64,000 nt of DNA from Sphingomonas baiyangensis. GTDB taxonomy: Bacteria > Pseudomonadota > Alphaproteobacteria > Sphingomonadales > Sphingomonadaceae. The notes beneath the pieces were generated by a model. It saw only the letters and a program-made list of their open reading frames with translations, did not search any database and was not told where the DNA came from. Shown piece by piece: positions 24,289 through 33,487 of this stretch; within the stretch, counting starts at the first letter, position 1, and every line of letters begins with the position of its first letter. The stretch covers positions 372,001-436,000 of the forward strand of contig NZ_SWKR01000001.1 of NCBI RefSeq assembly GCF_005144715.1. Direction: 5' to 3'. The translations under genes and the position numbers were made by a program.

Positions 24289-26760
24289 ATGAAGGACGTG
24301 AACGAAGCGACGCCGGGCTATAGCGACGGCGATATCGAGACCAATCCGAGCGCTGCGATCACCCTTTCCGCACTGGTCGAGCGCCGCTACTCGCGCCGTT
24401 CGACGATCCAGGGCGGTGCCGCGACGATGGCGCTGGCGGTGTTCGGCGGATCGATGCTCGCCGCCTGCGACGACACCGGCAACGATGTTGAGAACGATCA
24501 GCCACCCGTCGTCACCGCCGGATCGAGCGGCACCGCCTCGGCGGGCCGCCTCGTCACGCTCAATTCGACCGTCACCGACGATGGCGGCATCGTCACCTCG
24601 GCCTGGACGCAGGTTTCGGGACCGACCGTTACGCTGAACGGCGCCGGCACCGATACCGCGACGTTCGTGGCGCCGTCGGTTTCGGCCAACCAGCCGCTGG
24701 TGTTCCGCTACACCGCCACCGATCAGAGCGGCCAGTCGAGCTCGGCCGAGACGACGGTGACGATCTCGCCCGCGGTCCTCAGCTTCACCGCCGTCGCCAA
24801 GAACAAGAACGATCTGGTGACGGTACCTACCGGCTATGCCGTAGGCGTGCTCACCCGGCTGGGCGATCCGATCGCCGCCGATGTTGCCGCGTACAAGAAC
24901 GACGGCACCGACACCAACTTCGCCAATCGCATCGGCGATCATGGCGATGCGCTGCGCTATTACGGCCTCAACAGCGCAGGCACGCGCGACGATGCTAGCA
25001 ACACGCGCGGCCTGCTGGTGCAGAACCACGAGAATCTGAACGTCCAGTATCTGCACGCCAACGGCCCCACCAATCTGCCCGCCGGCCCCCGGCCGGAGGC
25101 CGAGGCGATCAAGGAGATCGAGGCGCACGGCGTCAGCGCGGTCGAAATCCAGCAGACGGGCGCCGGCTGGACCCCGATTCAGAACGGCGCGCTCAATCGT
25201 CGCATCACGCCCAACACCCCGGTCGCGTTCAACGGCCCGGTGCGCGGATCGGCGCTGTTGCAGACGGCGTTCTCGGCCGACGGCACTGCCGGGCGCGGCA
25301 CGATCAACAACTGCGCCAATGGCGTCACCCCCTGGGCGACCAACCTCACCTGCGAGGAGAACTGGGCGTTCTACTTCCGCCGCCCCGCGGCTGCCGACAA
25401 TGCGCGCCGTACCGCGAAGGAAGTGACCGCGCTGACGCGCTACGGCGTGACGAGTGCGAACGGCAACTATGCCTGGGCATCGGTGACGCCCGCCGACGGC
25501 GCAAGCACGATCTTCCGCCGCTGGGACGCGCAGGCGACCGGCAGCAGCGCCACCGCCGATTTCCGCAACGAACCCAACCAGTTCGGCTGGGTCGTCGAGA
25601 TCGATCCGTACAATCGCACGAGCGTGCCGCGCAAGCGCACCGCGCTTGGCCGCATGAACCATGAAGGCGCATGGCCAGGCAATTTCGTCGCGGGCACGCG
25701 GCCTGCCTGGTACATGGGCGACGACGCGCAGAACGAGTATCTCTACAAGTTCGTCTCGGCGACGGCATGGGTCGCAGCCGATGCCAACGCTACCGATCGC
25801 CTCGCCATCGGCGACAAGTATCTCGACACCGGCACACTCTACGTCGCACGCTTCGATGCCGATGGCACCGGTGACTGGCTCCCGCTGGTCTTCGGCCAAG
25901 GGCCACTGACCCCCTCCAACGCTACATACCCCTTTGCCGACCAGGCCGATGTGCTGACCCATGCCCGTCTCGCGGCCGACGCGCTGGGCGCCACGCCGAT
26001 GGACCGTCCCGAATGGACTGCGGTCAATCCTGCCAATGGCGAGATGTACCTGACGCTCACCAACAATTCGTCGCGCAGCGTCGACCGTGTCGATCCGGCC
26101 AATCCGCGTTCGTACCAGGACCCGCCCAGCACCGCGCGCGGCAACCGCAACGGCCACATCCTGCGCCTGCGCGAGGATGGCGACACGACCGAGGCGACGG
26201 GGTTCCGCTGGGACATCTACGTGTTCGCCGCGGGTTCCGATCTCGATCCCGCGAACATCAACATCTCAGGGCTGACGGCCGACAACGATCATTCGAGCCC
26301 CGACGGCCTGTGGTTCAGCCGGCCGACCAATGTCGCCGGGCAGGTCAGCCCGCTCTTGTGGGTGCAGACCGACGACGGCGCCTTCACCGATCAGACCAAC
26401 AACCAGATGCTCGCCGCGCTGCCCGGCACCGTGGGCGATGGTGCGGCGCGTTCGGTGACGAGCACGGGTGCCGACGGCACGACGCGAACCGTGACGACCT
26501 ATGTGGGCGCGGCGCCCGGTGCGCGGCTGAAACGGTTCCTGACCGGGCCGCTCGAATGCGAGATTACCGGCGTCGACACCACGCCCGATGGCCGCAACCT
26601 GTTCGTCGGCGTCCAGCATCCGGGCGAGAACGGCACGCCGGCCGCGCCGACGAGCAAGTGGCCCGACAGCCAGACCAACAGCAGTGCGCCGGCCACCACG
26701 CGGCCGCGCTCGGGCGTGGTAGTGATCGTGCGCGCCGATGGCGGCGTTGTAGGGCTGTAA
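24289..26760 (+). CDS. phoX: PhoX family alkaline phosphatase (DUF839), Tat-exported, with Ig/PKD-like domain
   Basis: 823-residue predicted calcium-dependent periplasmic phosphatase. The N-terminus carries a twin-arginine signal (RRYSRRSTIQGGAATMAL, about residues 33-50) ending in a lipobox-like LAAC. Residues about 70-165 form an Ig/PKD-like domain (PPVVTAGSSG...VTLNSTVTDDGG...SAWTQVSGP). The PhoX body follows with GLLVQNHENLN, NCANGVTPWATNLTCEENW, GRMNHEGAW and ECEITGVDTTPDG. Start ATG 24289 has GGAGA a few bases upstream. Strong call for family, less for the exact substrate. Confidence 0.9.
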   Translation: MKDVNEATPGYSDGDIETNPSAAITLSALVERRYSRRSTIQGGAATMALAVFGGSMLAACDDTGNDVENDQPPVVTAGSSGTASAGRLVTLNSTVTDDGGIVTSAWTQVSGPTVTLNGAGTDTATFVAPSVSANQPLVFRYTATDQSGQSSSAETTVTISPAVLSFTAVAKNKNDLVTVPTGYAVGVLTRLGDPIAADVAAYKNDGTDTNFANRIGDHGDALRYYGLNSAGTRDDASNTRGLLVQNHENLNVQYLHANGPTNLPAGPRPEAEAIKEIEAHGVSAVEIQQTGAGWTPIQNGALNRRITPNTPVAFNGPVRGSALLQTAFSADGTAGRGTINNCANGVTPWATNLTCEENWAFYFRRPAAADNARRTAKEVTALTRYGVTSANGNYAWASVTPADGASTIFRRWDAQATGSSATADFRNEPNQFGWVVEIDPYNRTSVPRKRTALGRMNHEGAWPGNFVAGTRPAWYMGDDAQNEYLYKFVSATAWVAADANATDRLAIGDKYLDTGTLYVARFDADGTGDWLPLVFGQGPLTPSNATYPFADQADVLTHARLAADALGATPMDRPEWTAVNPANGEMYLTLTNNSSRSVDRVDPANPRSYQDPPSTARGNRNGHILRLREDGDTTEATGFRWDIYVFAAGSDLDPANINISGLTADNDHSSPDGLWFSRPTNVAGQVSPLLWVQTDDGAFTDQTNNQMLAALPGTVGDGAARSVTSTGADGTTRTVTTYVGAAPGARLKRFLTGPLECEITGVDTTPDGRNLFVGVQHPGENGTPAAPTSKWPDSQTNSSAPATTRPRSGVVVIVRADGGVVGL

Positions 26761-26771
26761 GGGACATGCGT

Positions 26772-26795
26772 GCCGCCCGGCTTTGGCCGGGCGGC
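26772..26795. terminator. Bidirectional terminator hairpin
   Basis: Perfect 10-bp stem GCCGCCCGGC/GCCGGGCGGC with loop TTTG, lying in the 41-base gap between the convergent phoX and lipoprotein genes. Lacks a T run; function inferred from position. Confidence 0.6.
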
Positions 26796-26801
26796 CGCTG
26801 C

Positions 26802-27143
26802 CTATCGCACGTCGGCGCCCGTCACTACGCGGGCGTTGCCATCGGCGCCGATCGTCACGAGGAAGTTGGTCCCGGCGTCGCAGGTCGCCAGATAGGTCAT
26901 GCCTTCGCTTTCGGTGCGCCGGCTACTCGTGACTTCCTGGCAATTGAGCCCGGCGTCGCGGATCGCGCGGATCATCACCAGATTGCGGCGCTCATCGTCG
27001 AGCGCGGCGACCTGCGCCTGGAAATTGGTCGTTGCCGGCTCGGCCATGTCGTTCGCAGGCGGAACCGCCGGGGCGCTGCCGCCGCCACAGCCGGCCACCA
27101 GCATCATCGCGGCGAGCATACCCATCGGCAAGATCGGCTTCAT
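26802..27143 (-). CDS. Small lipoprotein of unknown function
   Basis: 113 residues. MKPILPMGMLAAMMLVAGCGGG is a lipoprotein signal with lipobox LVAGC. The rest is a short domain with two cysteines (LNCQEV and LATCDAG) that could form a disulfide, and the closing TIGADGNARVV. The strong AGGAGGAG ribosome site lies inside the last codons of the TetR gene, 4 bases before this ATG, so it is the second gene of a TetR-lipoprotein pair. Role unknown. Confidence 0.72.
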   Translation of the reverse strand: MKPILPMGMLAAMMLVAGCGGGSAPAVPPANDMAEPATTNFQAQVAALDDERRNLVMIRAIRDAGLNCQEVTSSRRTESEGMTYLATCDAGTNFLVTIGADGNARVVTGADVR

Positions 27144-27147
27144 CGCA

Positions 27148-27813
27148 TCACTCCTCCTGTTGATGAGACGATTGGTACGCGCGCAGGAACAGCCGGGTTC
27201 CATGCGCGGCACGACGGCGGATCACTCCGGCATCGGGCGAGCGAACAAGCCCGAACTTGATCTCGACATCGCACAGCCCGCGCCACAGCGACATCAGATC
27301 CTCGGCGGCCTGTGAGGCATCGTCGAGCACGAGCTCGCCGCGCGCGGCAGCATCGGCCAGCACCCCGGCCAGCCGCTGCCGGCACAGCCCCGGTCCGGCG
27401 CGGAAGAAGCGTTCGCTGAGCGCAGGCACCTGCGCGATTTCGCTCGCGAGCAGCCGGTCGAACCCGAGCAGATCGGCGCTGAACAGATGCTGGAGCAGCC
27501 CCTCGCCGAACAGGTTGAGCCGGGCCTCGAGCGTGCTGTCGCAATCGGCCGAGAGATCGAATGCCGCGGTCATACGCTCGAGCTCGCCGCGCATCACGGC
27601 TTCGAACAGCGTCTCCTTGTCGCCGAAGCGATTGTAGAGCGTGACTTTGGAAACGCCGGCGCGCTGCGCGATATCCTCGATCGTCGAGGCGGCAAGGCCG
27701 CGCTCGAGAAACGCCTCGCGCGCGGCGGCAAGGATTGCGTTGCGCTTGGCCGGATCGCGCGGGCGCCCGGGTCGCGGCTTGCGATCGGGCGCGCATTTTC
27801 CGCCGCGCGGCAC
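27148..27813 (-). CDS. TetR family transcriptional regulator
   Basis: 221-residue regulator with GTG start. The helix-turn-helix is at about residues 22-65 (RNAILAAAREAFLERGLAAST, then IEDIAQRAGVSKVTLYNRFGDKETLF). The C-terminal ligand domain (GFDRLLASEIAQVPALSERFF) resembles AefR-like TetR proteins. It heads a two-gene unit with the small lipoprotein. The target is not evident; 180 bases upstream are non-coding and hold no clear operator. Confidence 0.92.
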   Translation of the reverse strand: MPRGGKCAPDRKPRPGRPRDPAKRNAILAAAREAFLERGLAASTIEDIAQRAGVSKVTLYNRFGDKETLFEAVMRGELERMTAAFDLSADCDSTLEARLNLFGEGLLQHLFSADLLGFDRLLASEIAQVPALSERFFRAGPGLCRQRLAGVLADAAARGELVLDDASQAAEDLMSLWRGLCDVEIKFGLVRSPDAGVIRRRAAHGTRLFLRAYQSSHQQEE

Positions 27814-27993
27814 GCAAATGTCAGTGGTTTCGTTGATCGCCGGTCCTTCCCCGCTGCATCGGTCTGCCCATCAAGCGAACGCGCATACCGGCTTTGGGGT
27901 CCGGTGGGCGTGCGTGCAATAGCGGGCCGCGCGATCGGCGGCATGAGCCACGTGGGCGAAGAGGCGGCGCGCACCGCCTCCCCGCCGTATCGA

Positions 27994-29301
27994 TCAATGC
28001 TGATAGGCCTTGGGAAGCCCGCCCTCCTTGGGATCGAGATAGCGCTGGCGCAGCCGCGTCTGGCGGTTCTCGAGCGGCTGTTCGACGCCGTCGATATAGA
28101 CGGCGGTTGCAGCGGTGCCGACCTCGAGCGGATCGCCGTCCCAGATCACCACGTCGCCGCGGCGGCCGGGGCGCAACGAGCCCAGTTCCTCCCCCATGCC
28201 GATCGCCTCGGCAGGCTTCGAGCTGATCGCTGCGAACGCCTGCCCCCAGCTCAGCCCGCTCGCACCCGGCACGCGCGTGAGCGCCACCAGATTGCCGGCA
28301 TATTGCTTGACCAGCCGTGCCTGTCGCGATTCATCGTCATTGATCTGCCCGATGCCGACGGTGACGCCAGCGGCTGCCAGCCGGCCGACGTTCGATTGCG
28401 TGGCGGCGAGCTGATCGAAGCTGGCGGGCAGGTCGACGAGCGCCGATGCGATCACGGGGATGCCGGCGGCAGCGATCTCGCGCGCCACCATCCAGCCTTC
28501 GCTGGCGCCGACCAGCACCGGGCGGATGCCAGCGAACTCGCGCTTCAATGCGATGATCGTCAGCATGTCGCTTGCACGCTCGACATGCACGAGCAGCGGC
28601 ATCGCCCCACGTAGCACCGGCCCCAGCGCCTCGGCATCGGCGCGCGTAAGAAGCGCATCCTTGCCGCGATCGAGATAGGCGCCGGGATTGCGGCCATAGG
28701 CCTGCGCCTCGAACAGCGCGTTGCGCAGCAGCGCCATCGCTGCCGGACGGCTGCCGCCACCGCGCTGTGCGCCCGTCTCGCCCCATTCCATGAACTGGAA
28801 CGCCTTGGCGCGCGTGACCGGGCTCATGTGGGCGGCGAGATCGATGACCGCCCCCTGTCCCGCGAAGATCGATCCACGCGCCGCCGGCGCCACAACCGCG
28901 CGAGTGATACCCTCGGCACGGTTGACCTGGATCGGCCCCGACAGCGGATTGACGGCCGACGCGACATCGAGCGCCGCGTTGAACGGCGAATTGTCGGCAT
29001 AGGAATCGTTGGTTTCGCTGACGCCGTCGACCTCGATGATGCCCATGCGCGTGAAGCCCGCGAAGATGCCGGGCGACACCCAGCGTCCGCCGGCATCGAC
29101 CGTCGCCATGCCGCCGGGCACCGCAACGCCGGCGCCGGCCGCCACGACGCGACCGCTACGGATGACGACGGTACCGCCGTCGACGGGCTGCGATCCGTCC
29201 CCCACCACCAGCTTGGCATTGGTGATCGCCACGTCCTGCGCCAATGCGGGCATCGCCGTCGCCGCGAGCAGCGCGGCGGTGAGAGTTGCCAGACCACGCA
29301 T
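27994..29301 (-). CDS. Amidohydrolase-family protein lacking the metal HxH motif
   Basis: 435-residue exported protein (signal MRGLATLTAALLAATAMPALAQ). The fold is that of composite-domain amidohydrolases, with the closing LGSLRPGRRGDVVIWDGDPLEVGTAATAVYIDG. At the place of the metal-binding DxHxH, however, it reads SPGIFAGFTRMGI with no histidine. LLVHVERASD retains only one histidine where its neighbour has HNH, and GIGQINDDESR replaces HSDD. It may be a non-catalytic partner of the upstream gene. ATG 29301 overlaps the upstream stop (TGATG); GTG 29304 is an alternative. Confidence 0.86.
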   Translation of the reverse strand: MRGLATLTAALLAATAMPALAQDVAITNAKLVVGDGSQPVDGGTVVIRSGRVVAAGAGVAVPGGMATVDAGGRWVSPGIFAGFTRMGIIEVDGVSETNDSYADNSPFNAALDVASAVNPLSGPIQVNRAEGITRAVVAPAARGSIFAGQGAVIDLAAHMSPVTRAKAFQFMEWGETGAQRGGGSRPAAMALLRNALFEAQAYGRNPGAYLDRGKDALLTRADAEALGPVLRGAMPLLVHVERASDMLTIIALKREFAGIRPVLVGASEGWMVAREIAAAGIPVIASALVDLPASFDQLAATQSNVGRLAAAGVTVGIGQINDDESRQARLVKQYAGNLVALTRVPGASGLSWGQAFAAISSKPAEAIGMGEELGSLRPGRRGDVVIWDGDPLEVGTAATAVYIDGVEQPLENRQTRLRQRYLDPKEGGLPKAYQH

Positions 29302-30701
29302 CACTTGACGTCTCCTTCACCGGGCTGGCCGAGCTCGAAGTCGGACACCGGCCGCATCTGCGGGTTGTTCATGTCGTACATCAAGGCGCCGTCGACCCAG
29401 ACGCGCTCGGGCCGGGTGTAGACGCTGAACGGATCGCCGTTCCACAGCACCACATCTGCCATCTTGCCGGGCTTGAGGCTGCCCGTCACCTCGCCAACGC
29501 CGAGCGCCTGCGCCGGCCGGATGGCGAGCCACGTCCAGGCGCGCTCCTTCGAGATGTTCATACCTGCACGGCGCGCGGCGTGCCACACCTTGGCGACTTC
29601 CTGATTCAGCCGCTGGATGCCGTTGGCGTCGTCCGAATGGATCATCGCGCAGGCGCCCTCGTTCTCGAGGATCGCCAGGTTCTCGTTCACCGCGTCGTAG
29701 CTTTCCATCTTGAAGCCGTACCAATCGGCCCAGACGGCCGAGCAAGTCTGGTTCGCCTTCAACAGATCGGCGATCTTGTAGCTTTCGACGGCGTGGTGGA
29801 ACGCGGTGACGCGGTATCCGAACTCCTTCGCCATATCCATGACGATCGCCATCTCGTCGGCGCGGTAGCAGTGGTTGTGGACAAGGATTTCGCCCGACAG
29901 CACGCCGCGTAGCGTGTCGAGCTGTATGTCGCGCGTCGGCGGATCGCCACCATCCTCCTCATATTTGTCCCATTTGCGCTTGTAGTCGGCAGCCTTCGCC
30001 CACGTCGCGCGGTTGACGGCCACGTTACCCATGCGGGTCGAGGGGATGCGACCCTTGCTGCCATAGACGCGCTTGGGATTCTCGCCGCACGCCATCTTGA
30101 AGCCATAGGGTGCGCCAGGGAACTTCATGCCCTGCATCGTGCGGGCATAGACATTCTTGAGCGTAACCGAGCGACCGCCCATCAGATTGGCCGATCCGGG
30201 CAGGATCTGAAGCGTCGTGACGCCGCCATTGGCCAGCGCGCGGCTGAAGCCGGGGTCCTGCGGCCAGACCGAATGTTCGGCCCATACCTCCGACGTGATT
30301 GGCGCGGTGGCCTCGTTGCCGTCCGAATGTGCGTCGACGCCGGGCGAGGGATAGTTGCCCAGATGGCTGTGCACGTCGATGACGCCCGGCGTCACCCATT
30401 TTCCCTGCCCGTCGATCACCTGCGCGCCGTCGGCCGAGAGGTTTTGCCCGACCGCGACGATCTTGCCGTCGCGGAACAGCACCGCGCCATTGTCGATCCG
30501 CGCGCCCTCGCCATCAAGCACCGTCACATTGGTGATGAGCGTCGGCTGTCCGCCATAGGGGCGGTAGGTCGAGGGAAAGGGGTTCCGGTCGAAAGGCTGC
30601 GGCGCGGCGCGGGTACCGGCACTTTGCGGCGCCTCGTCCGCCTGTGCCGCGCATGCGCCGAGCACTCCGGCGGCAAGGATGGTCAACAGTCTGGCTTGCA
30701 A
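29301..30701 (-). CDS. Amidohydrolase lipoprotein (imidazolonepropionase-like)
   Basis: 466-residue metal-dependent hydrolase. A TTG start at 30701 is chosen because GGGAG lies 7 bases upstream and it yields a clean lipoprotein signal (LLTILAAGVLGAC, Cys 17). Metal motifs are GVIDVHSHLG, LVHNHCYRADE, TAFHHAVESYK and MIHSDDANG. The end GSLKPGKMADVVLWNGDPFSVYT is the family's C-terminal beta domain. Coupled to the degenerate paralogue downstream, so the two may form a heteromeric envelope hydrolase; the substrate (cyclic dipeptide or amide) is not known. Confidence 0.9.
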   Translation of the reverse strand: MQARLLTILAAGVLGACAAQADEAPQSAGTRAAPQPFDRNPFPSTYRPYGGQPTLITNVTVLDGEGARIDNGAVLFRDGKIVAVGQNLSADGAQVIDGQGKWVTPGVIDVHSHLGNYPSPGVDAHSDGNEATAPITSEVWAEHSVWPQDPGFSRALANGGVTTLQILPGSANLMGGRSVTLKNVYARTMQGMKFPGAPYGFKMACGENPKRVYGSKGRIPSTRMGNVAVNRATWAKAADYKRKWDKYEEDGGDPPTRDIQLDTLRGVLSGEILVHNHCYRADEMAIVMDMAKEFGYRVTAFHHAVESYKIADLLKANQTCSAVWADWYGFKMESYDAVNENLAILENEGACAMIHSDDANGIQRLNQEVAKVWHAARRAGMNISKERAWTWLAIRPAQALGVGEVTGSLKPGKMADVVLWNGDPFSVYTRPERVWVDGALMYDMNNPQMRPVSDFELGQPGEGDVK

Positions 30702-30729
30702 CGTCAGTCTCCCTGGTACGATCTTGTTT

Positions 30730-31551
30730 TCAGGCGAATACCTGTTCGAGCGCATCGCTGCCCAGCCCTTCTTTCTGGGTCCGCAGCGAATGATAGGTGG
30801 CCGCCACCAACGCCGGCGGAATGGTGCCAAGCAAGGCCGACAGCGCGGCATAGACGATCGTCGATGCGGTGGCGCCATCGGCCAGCGCCGCGATGCCGCC
30901 GATCATCGACTGGACGACGAGCCAGAACACTAGGCCGATGCACAGCAGCAGGAAGATGTGCCAGCGCACCCCGGCGGTCAGCGCGGCGCTGCGCGCGAAT
31001 GCCGTGAAAATGCCCGTGCGTTCGGCGACCAGCACCGCACTGGGCACGAACCACAGGCAGCACAGGATGATGCCGGGCACGAAGAAGAACGAAAGACCGA
31101 TGACAATCGCGATCCACCACAGGATCGCGAGCGCGATGCCGCGCGGCAGCAGCGGCAGCACGCGCGCAAGGATCAGGCGCGGGCGTATCGCGCGGTCATC
31201 GAGCGCGTCGAGGGTGGCCTGCACCAGCACCATATGTCCGAGCTGCTGGATCGCCACCATTATCAGGCTCGCGGCCGCCAATGCCGCGAGGGTGGGCCCG
31301 ATATCGATGAGGCTCGCCACACCGCTGATGGTTGCCGCCACCTGCACGAGCGTGACCGGCGCCGCGCTCGTGGCGAGGACGACGCCCATGAATAGCAGAG
31401 GCGCCGCTCCGATCGCCTTGAACGTCTGTGCTGCCAGCCGCGCGAAATCGAGCCGCGCGCGACCCTCTTTGGGCGTGCGCAGCACCATTGCCATGGCGCC
31501 GACGATCGCGCCCGCAATCAGCAGCAACGACAGAACCAGCAATGTCGCCAA
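30730..31551 (-). CDS. Multi-pass membrane protein of unknown function
   Basis: 273 residues with about six hydrophobic segments, including WWIAIVIGLSFFFVPGIILCCLWFVPSAVLVAERTG, a pattern found in DUF975- and glycerophosphodiester phosphodiesterase membrane domains. The start is a TTG at 31551, which makes the N-terminus a membrane helix; no better codon upstream. It is 28 bases upstream of the amidohydrolase pair and diverges from the DUF4129 operon. Function cannot be stated. Confidence 0.7.
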   Translation of the reverse strand: MATLLVLSLLLIAGAIVGAMAMVLRTPKEGRARLDFARLAAQTFKAIGAAPLLFMGVVLATSAAPVTLVQVAATISGVASLIDIGPTLAALAAASLIMVAIQQLGHMVLVQATLDALDDRAIRPRLILARVLPLLPRGIALAILWWIAIVIGLSFFFVPGIILCCLWFVPSAVLVAERTGIFTAFARSAALTAGVRWHIFLLLCIGLVFWLVVQSMIGGIAALADGATASTIVYAALSALLGTIPPALVAATYHSLRTQKEGLGSDALEQVFA

Positions 31552-31667
31552 CCCGGGCCAACCCCCTTTGTGTCGCGAAGGGTGGAGCGAAAGTCGTTGC
31601 GTGTAAACGGCCGATTTGCTCCTATCGCGATGTTCCGCGCCGCCGCGGCCTATCTTGGGAGCGACGC

Positions 31668-32294
31668 CTGACCACCCCCCTGCCGCCGATCGACCCGGAG
31701 CGCGTGGCAGCGGCGCATCGCGCGGTGCGCGGCGACGACAGCATCCAGTTCGACTTTCCCTGGATCGCGCCCGAACCCGACAATTCGATACCCTGGCTCG
31801 AAGCGGTGGGCCGCGCGATCAGCGCGTTCTTCCAGCGGCTCGGCCCCTTCTGGGAAGTCGTGTTCTGGGCGATGGCGGCGCTAGTGGTGGCGATGCTGGT
31901 ACTGAGCTTGTGGCCGCCGGCGCGCGCATGGCTGGCCGGACTGCGCGTTCGTGAGCAAGCCGACCCCGAAGCGGCGCAATGGACGCCGCAAGCCAGCGCG
32001 GCACGCGCGCTGCTGCAAGAGGCCGAAACACTTGCCGAAGCGGGCCGCTATGACGAGGCGGTCCGCCTGCTGCTCCACCGCAGCATCGAGGATATCGAGC
32101 GCTGGCGCAGCGGGCTCGTGCACCGCTCGTCGACCGCGCGCGACATCGCCGGGTCGCAGGCGCTGCCCGGCGGCGCACGCGCGCTGTTCGGCCGGCTGGT
32201 ATCGCTCACGGAGCGCGGGCTTTTCGCACGCCGGCCGCTTGCCGCCGCCGACTGGACCGAGGCGCGCGACGCCTATCGCGGCTTCACGCTATGA
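31668..32294 (+). CDS. DUF4129 domain protein
   Basis: 208-residue protein with one transmembrane helix (about residues 64-86, VVFWAMAALVVAMLVLSLW) and a C-terminal DUF4129 region (ALLQEAETLAEAGRYDEAVRLLLHRSIEDI and SLTERGLFARRPL). No ATG or GTG fits the N-terminus. CTG 31668 is proposed as start because GGGAG sits 6 bases before it; GTG 31704 would drop 12 residues. First of a six-gene overlapping operon with MoxR and DUF58. Role unknown, presumably in the envelope complex. Confidence 0.78.
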   Translation: MTTPLPPIDPERVAAAHRAVRGDDSIQFDFPWIAPEPDNSIPWLEAVGRAISAFFQRLGPFWEVVFWAMAALVVAMLVLSLWPPARAWLAGLRVREQADPEAAQWTPQASAARALLQEAETLAEAGRYDEAVRLLLHRSIEDIERWRSGLVHRSSTARDIAGSQALPGGARALFGRLVSLTERGLFARRPLAAADWTEARDAYRGFTL

Positions 32295-33487
32295 GCGCCA
32301 CGGCCGAGAACCCCGCAGCGTTCGGCGCGCGCGCGGGGATCGCGCTTGCCATCGCTGGCGCGGCGCTACTCATCGCCTTTCTGCTGATGGCGGGGTTCGG
32401 CGACCTTGTAGAACAGCGACTCGCTCCCGCCCCCGGACCTGTCGCCGCAGGCGCCAGCGGTTTTCAGGCGTTGCATGACATTGCCGCGCGCACGCCGCCG
32501 CTCAGAGCCCGCATCGCGCGCGACCGCGCTGCGCTCGTCAGCGACGCGCTGCTCGTGCTGACGCCGACCCACACCACGCGGCCGATCGACATCGGCGAGA
32601 TCGTGCGACTGCGCGACGGGCGCCCGACGCTCATCATCCTGCCCAAATGGAGCGTGCGCCGTATCGAGGGGGTGGCGACACGCGAGGAACGGCAGCGCAT
32701 GGTCGATGCGGCGCGGTGGCAGGCAGGCGGCCTGCTCGAACAGGTGGCCGAGGTCGAGTTCCGCGTGCATGAAGCCGGCGCGTACCGCCCGACCGGCGAG
32801 GCATGGCTGCCCGATTTCGCGCCGATCGAGCAGCCCAGCACGATTGTCGGCGAGGCAATCGAGCCGCTGGCGGATATCGCGGGCAAGGGCGCGATCGTCG
32901 CGCAGGTGAAGGACAGTGCCACCTGGATCATCGCCGATCCCGACATCGCCAACAACCATGCGATGCGCGACGCGCGCAACGCACTGGCGATGATGGTGCT
33001 GCTCCGGCGCCTTTCGGCCGACGCCGGCGGCGCGGTGCTGTTCGACCTGACGCTGCATTACCGCCCCGGCGAGCGCAACCTCGTGCGCCTGCTGTTCACC
33101 CCGCCATTCGTCGCGGTCACGGTCGCGCTGCTTGCCGCCGCGCTGCTTGCCGGCTGGGCGAACGCCGCGCGCTTCGGCCCGGTGCGGCGCGAGGCGCGCG
33201 CGCTGCCGTTCGGCAAAGCGGCGCTTATTGACACCATCGCCGCGCTGACGCGCGCAGCGGGCAAGGCAGGCGCCGGCGGGCCGCGTGCCGCGATGGTTGC
33301 GACCGAACGCGTCGCGCGACGGCTGCGAGCGCCGGCGCATCTGAAGGACGCGGCACTCATCGCGTGGATCGACGCGCGGCGTCCGGGCTTTGCGGCATTG
33401 CGCGCGCGGCTTGCCGATGCGACGCATGAAACCGAGATGGTCGCCGCCGCGCGCGCGCTGCACGACTGGCGACAGGAGCACGCATGA
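32291..33487 (+). CDS. DUF4350 domain protein
   Basis: 398 residues. An N-terminal membrane helix ([20 protein letters not shown]), an extracytoplasmic domain with [14 protein letters not shown] and [12 protein letters not shown] as in DUF4350, and a second helix ([24 protein letters not shown]). The C-terminal cytosolic part ends with [18 protein letters not shown]. Overlaps its neighbours by ATGA at both ends. Found beside MoxR-DUF58 genes in many genomes; biochemical role unknown. Confidence 0.85.
   Translation: MSATAENPAAFGARAGIALAIAGAALLIAFLLMAGFGDLVEQRLAPAPGPVAAGASGFQALHDIAARTPPLRARIARDRAALVSDALLVLTPTHTTRPIDIGEIVRLRDGRPTLIILPKWSVRRIEGVATREERQRMVDAARWQAGGLLEQVAEVEFRVHEAGAYRPTGEAWLPDFAPIEQPSTIVGEAIEPLADIAGKGAIVAQVKDSATWIIADPDIANNHAMRDARNALAMMVLLRRLSADAGGAVLFDLTLHYRPGERNLVRLLFTPPFVAVTVALLAAALLAGWANAARFGPVRREARALPFGKAALIDTIAALTRAAGKAGAGGPRAAMVATERVARRLRAPAHLKDAALIAWIDARRPGFAALRARLADATHETEMVAAARALHDWRQEHA

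Noticed and set aside
23737..26157. 806-codon ORF antisense to phoX
   Set aside because: Low-complexity Arg/Gly/Ala shadow; phoX has Tat signal and family motifs.
27814..27993. Operator for the TetR regulator
   Set aside because: No convincing palindrome found in the 180-base region; not reported as a feature.
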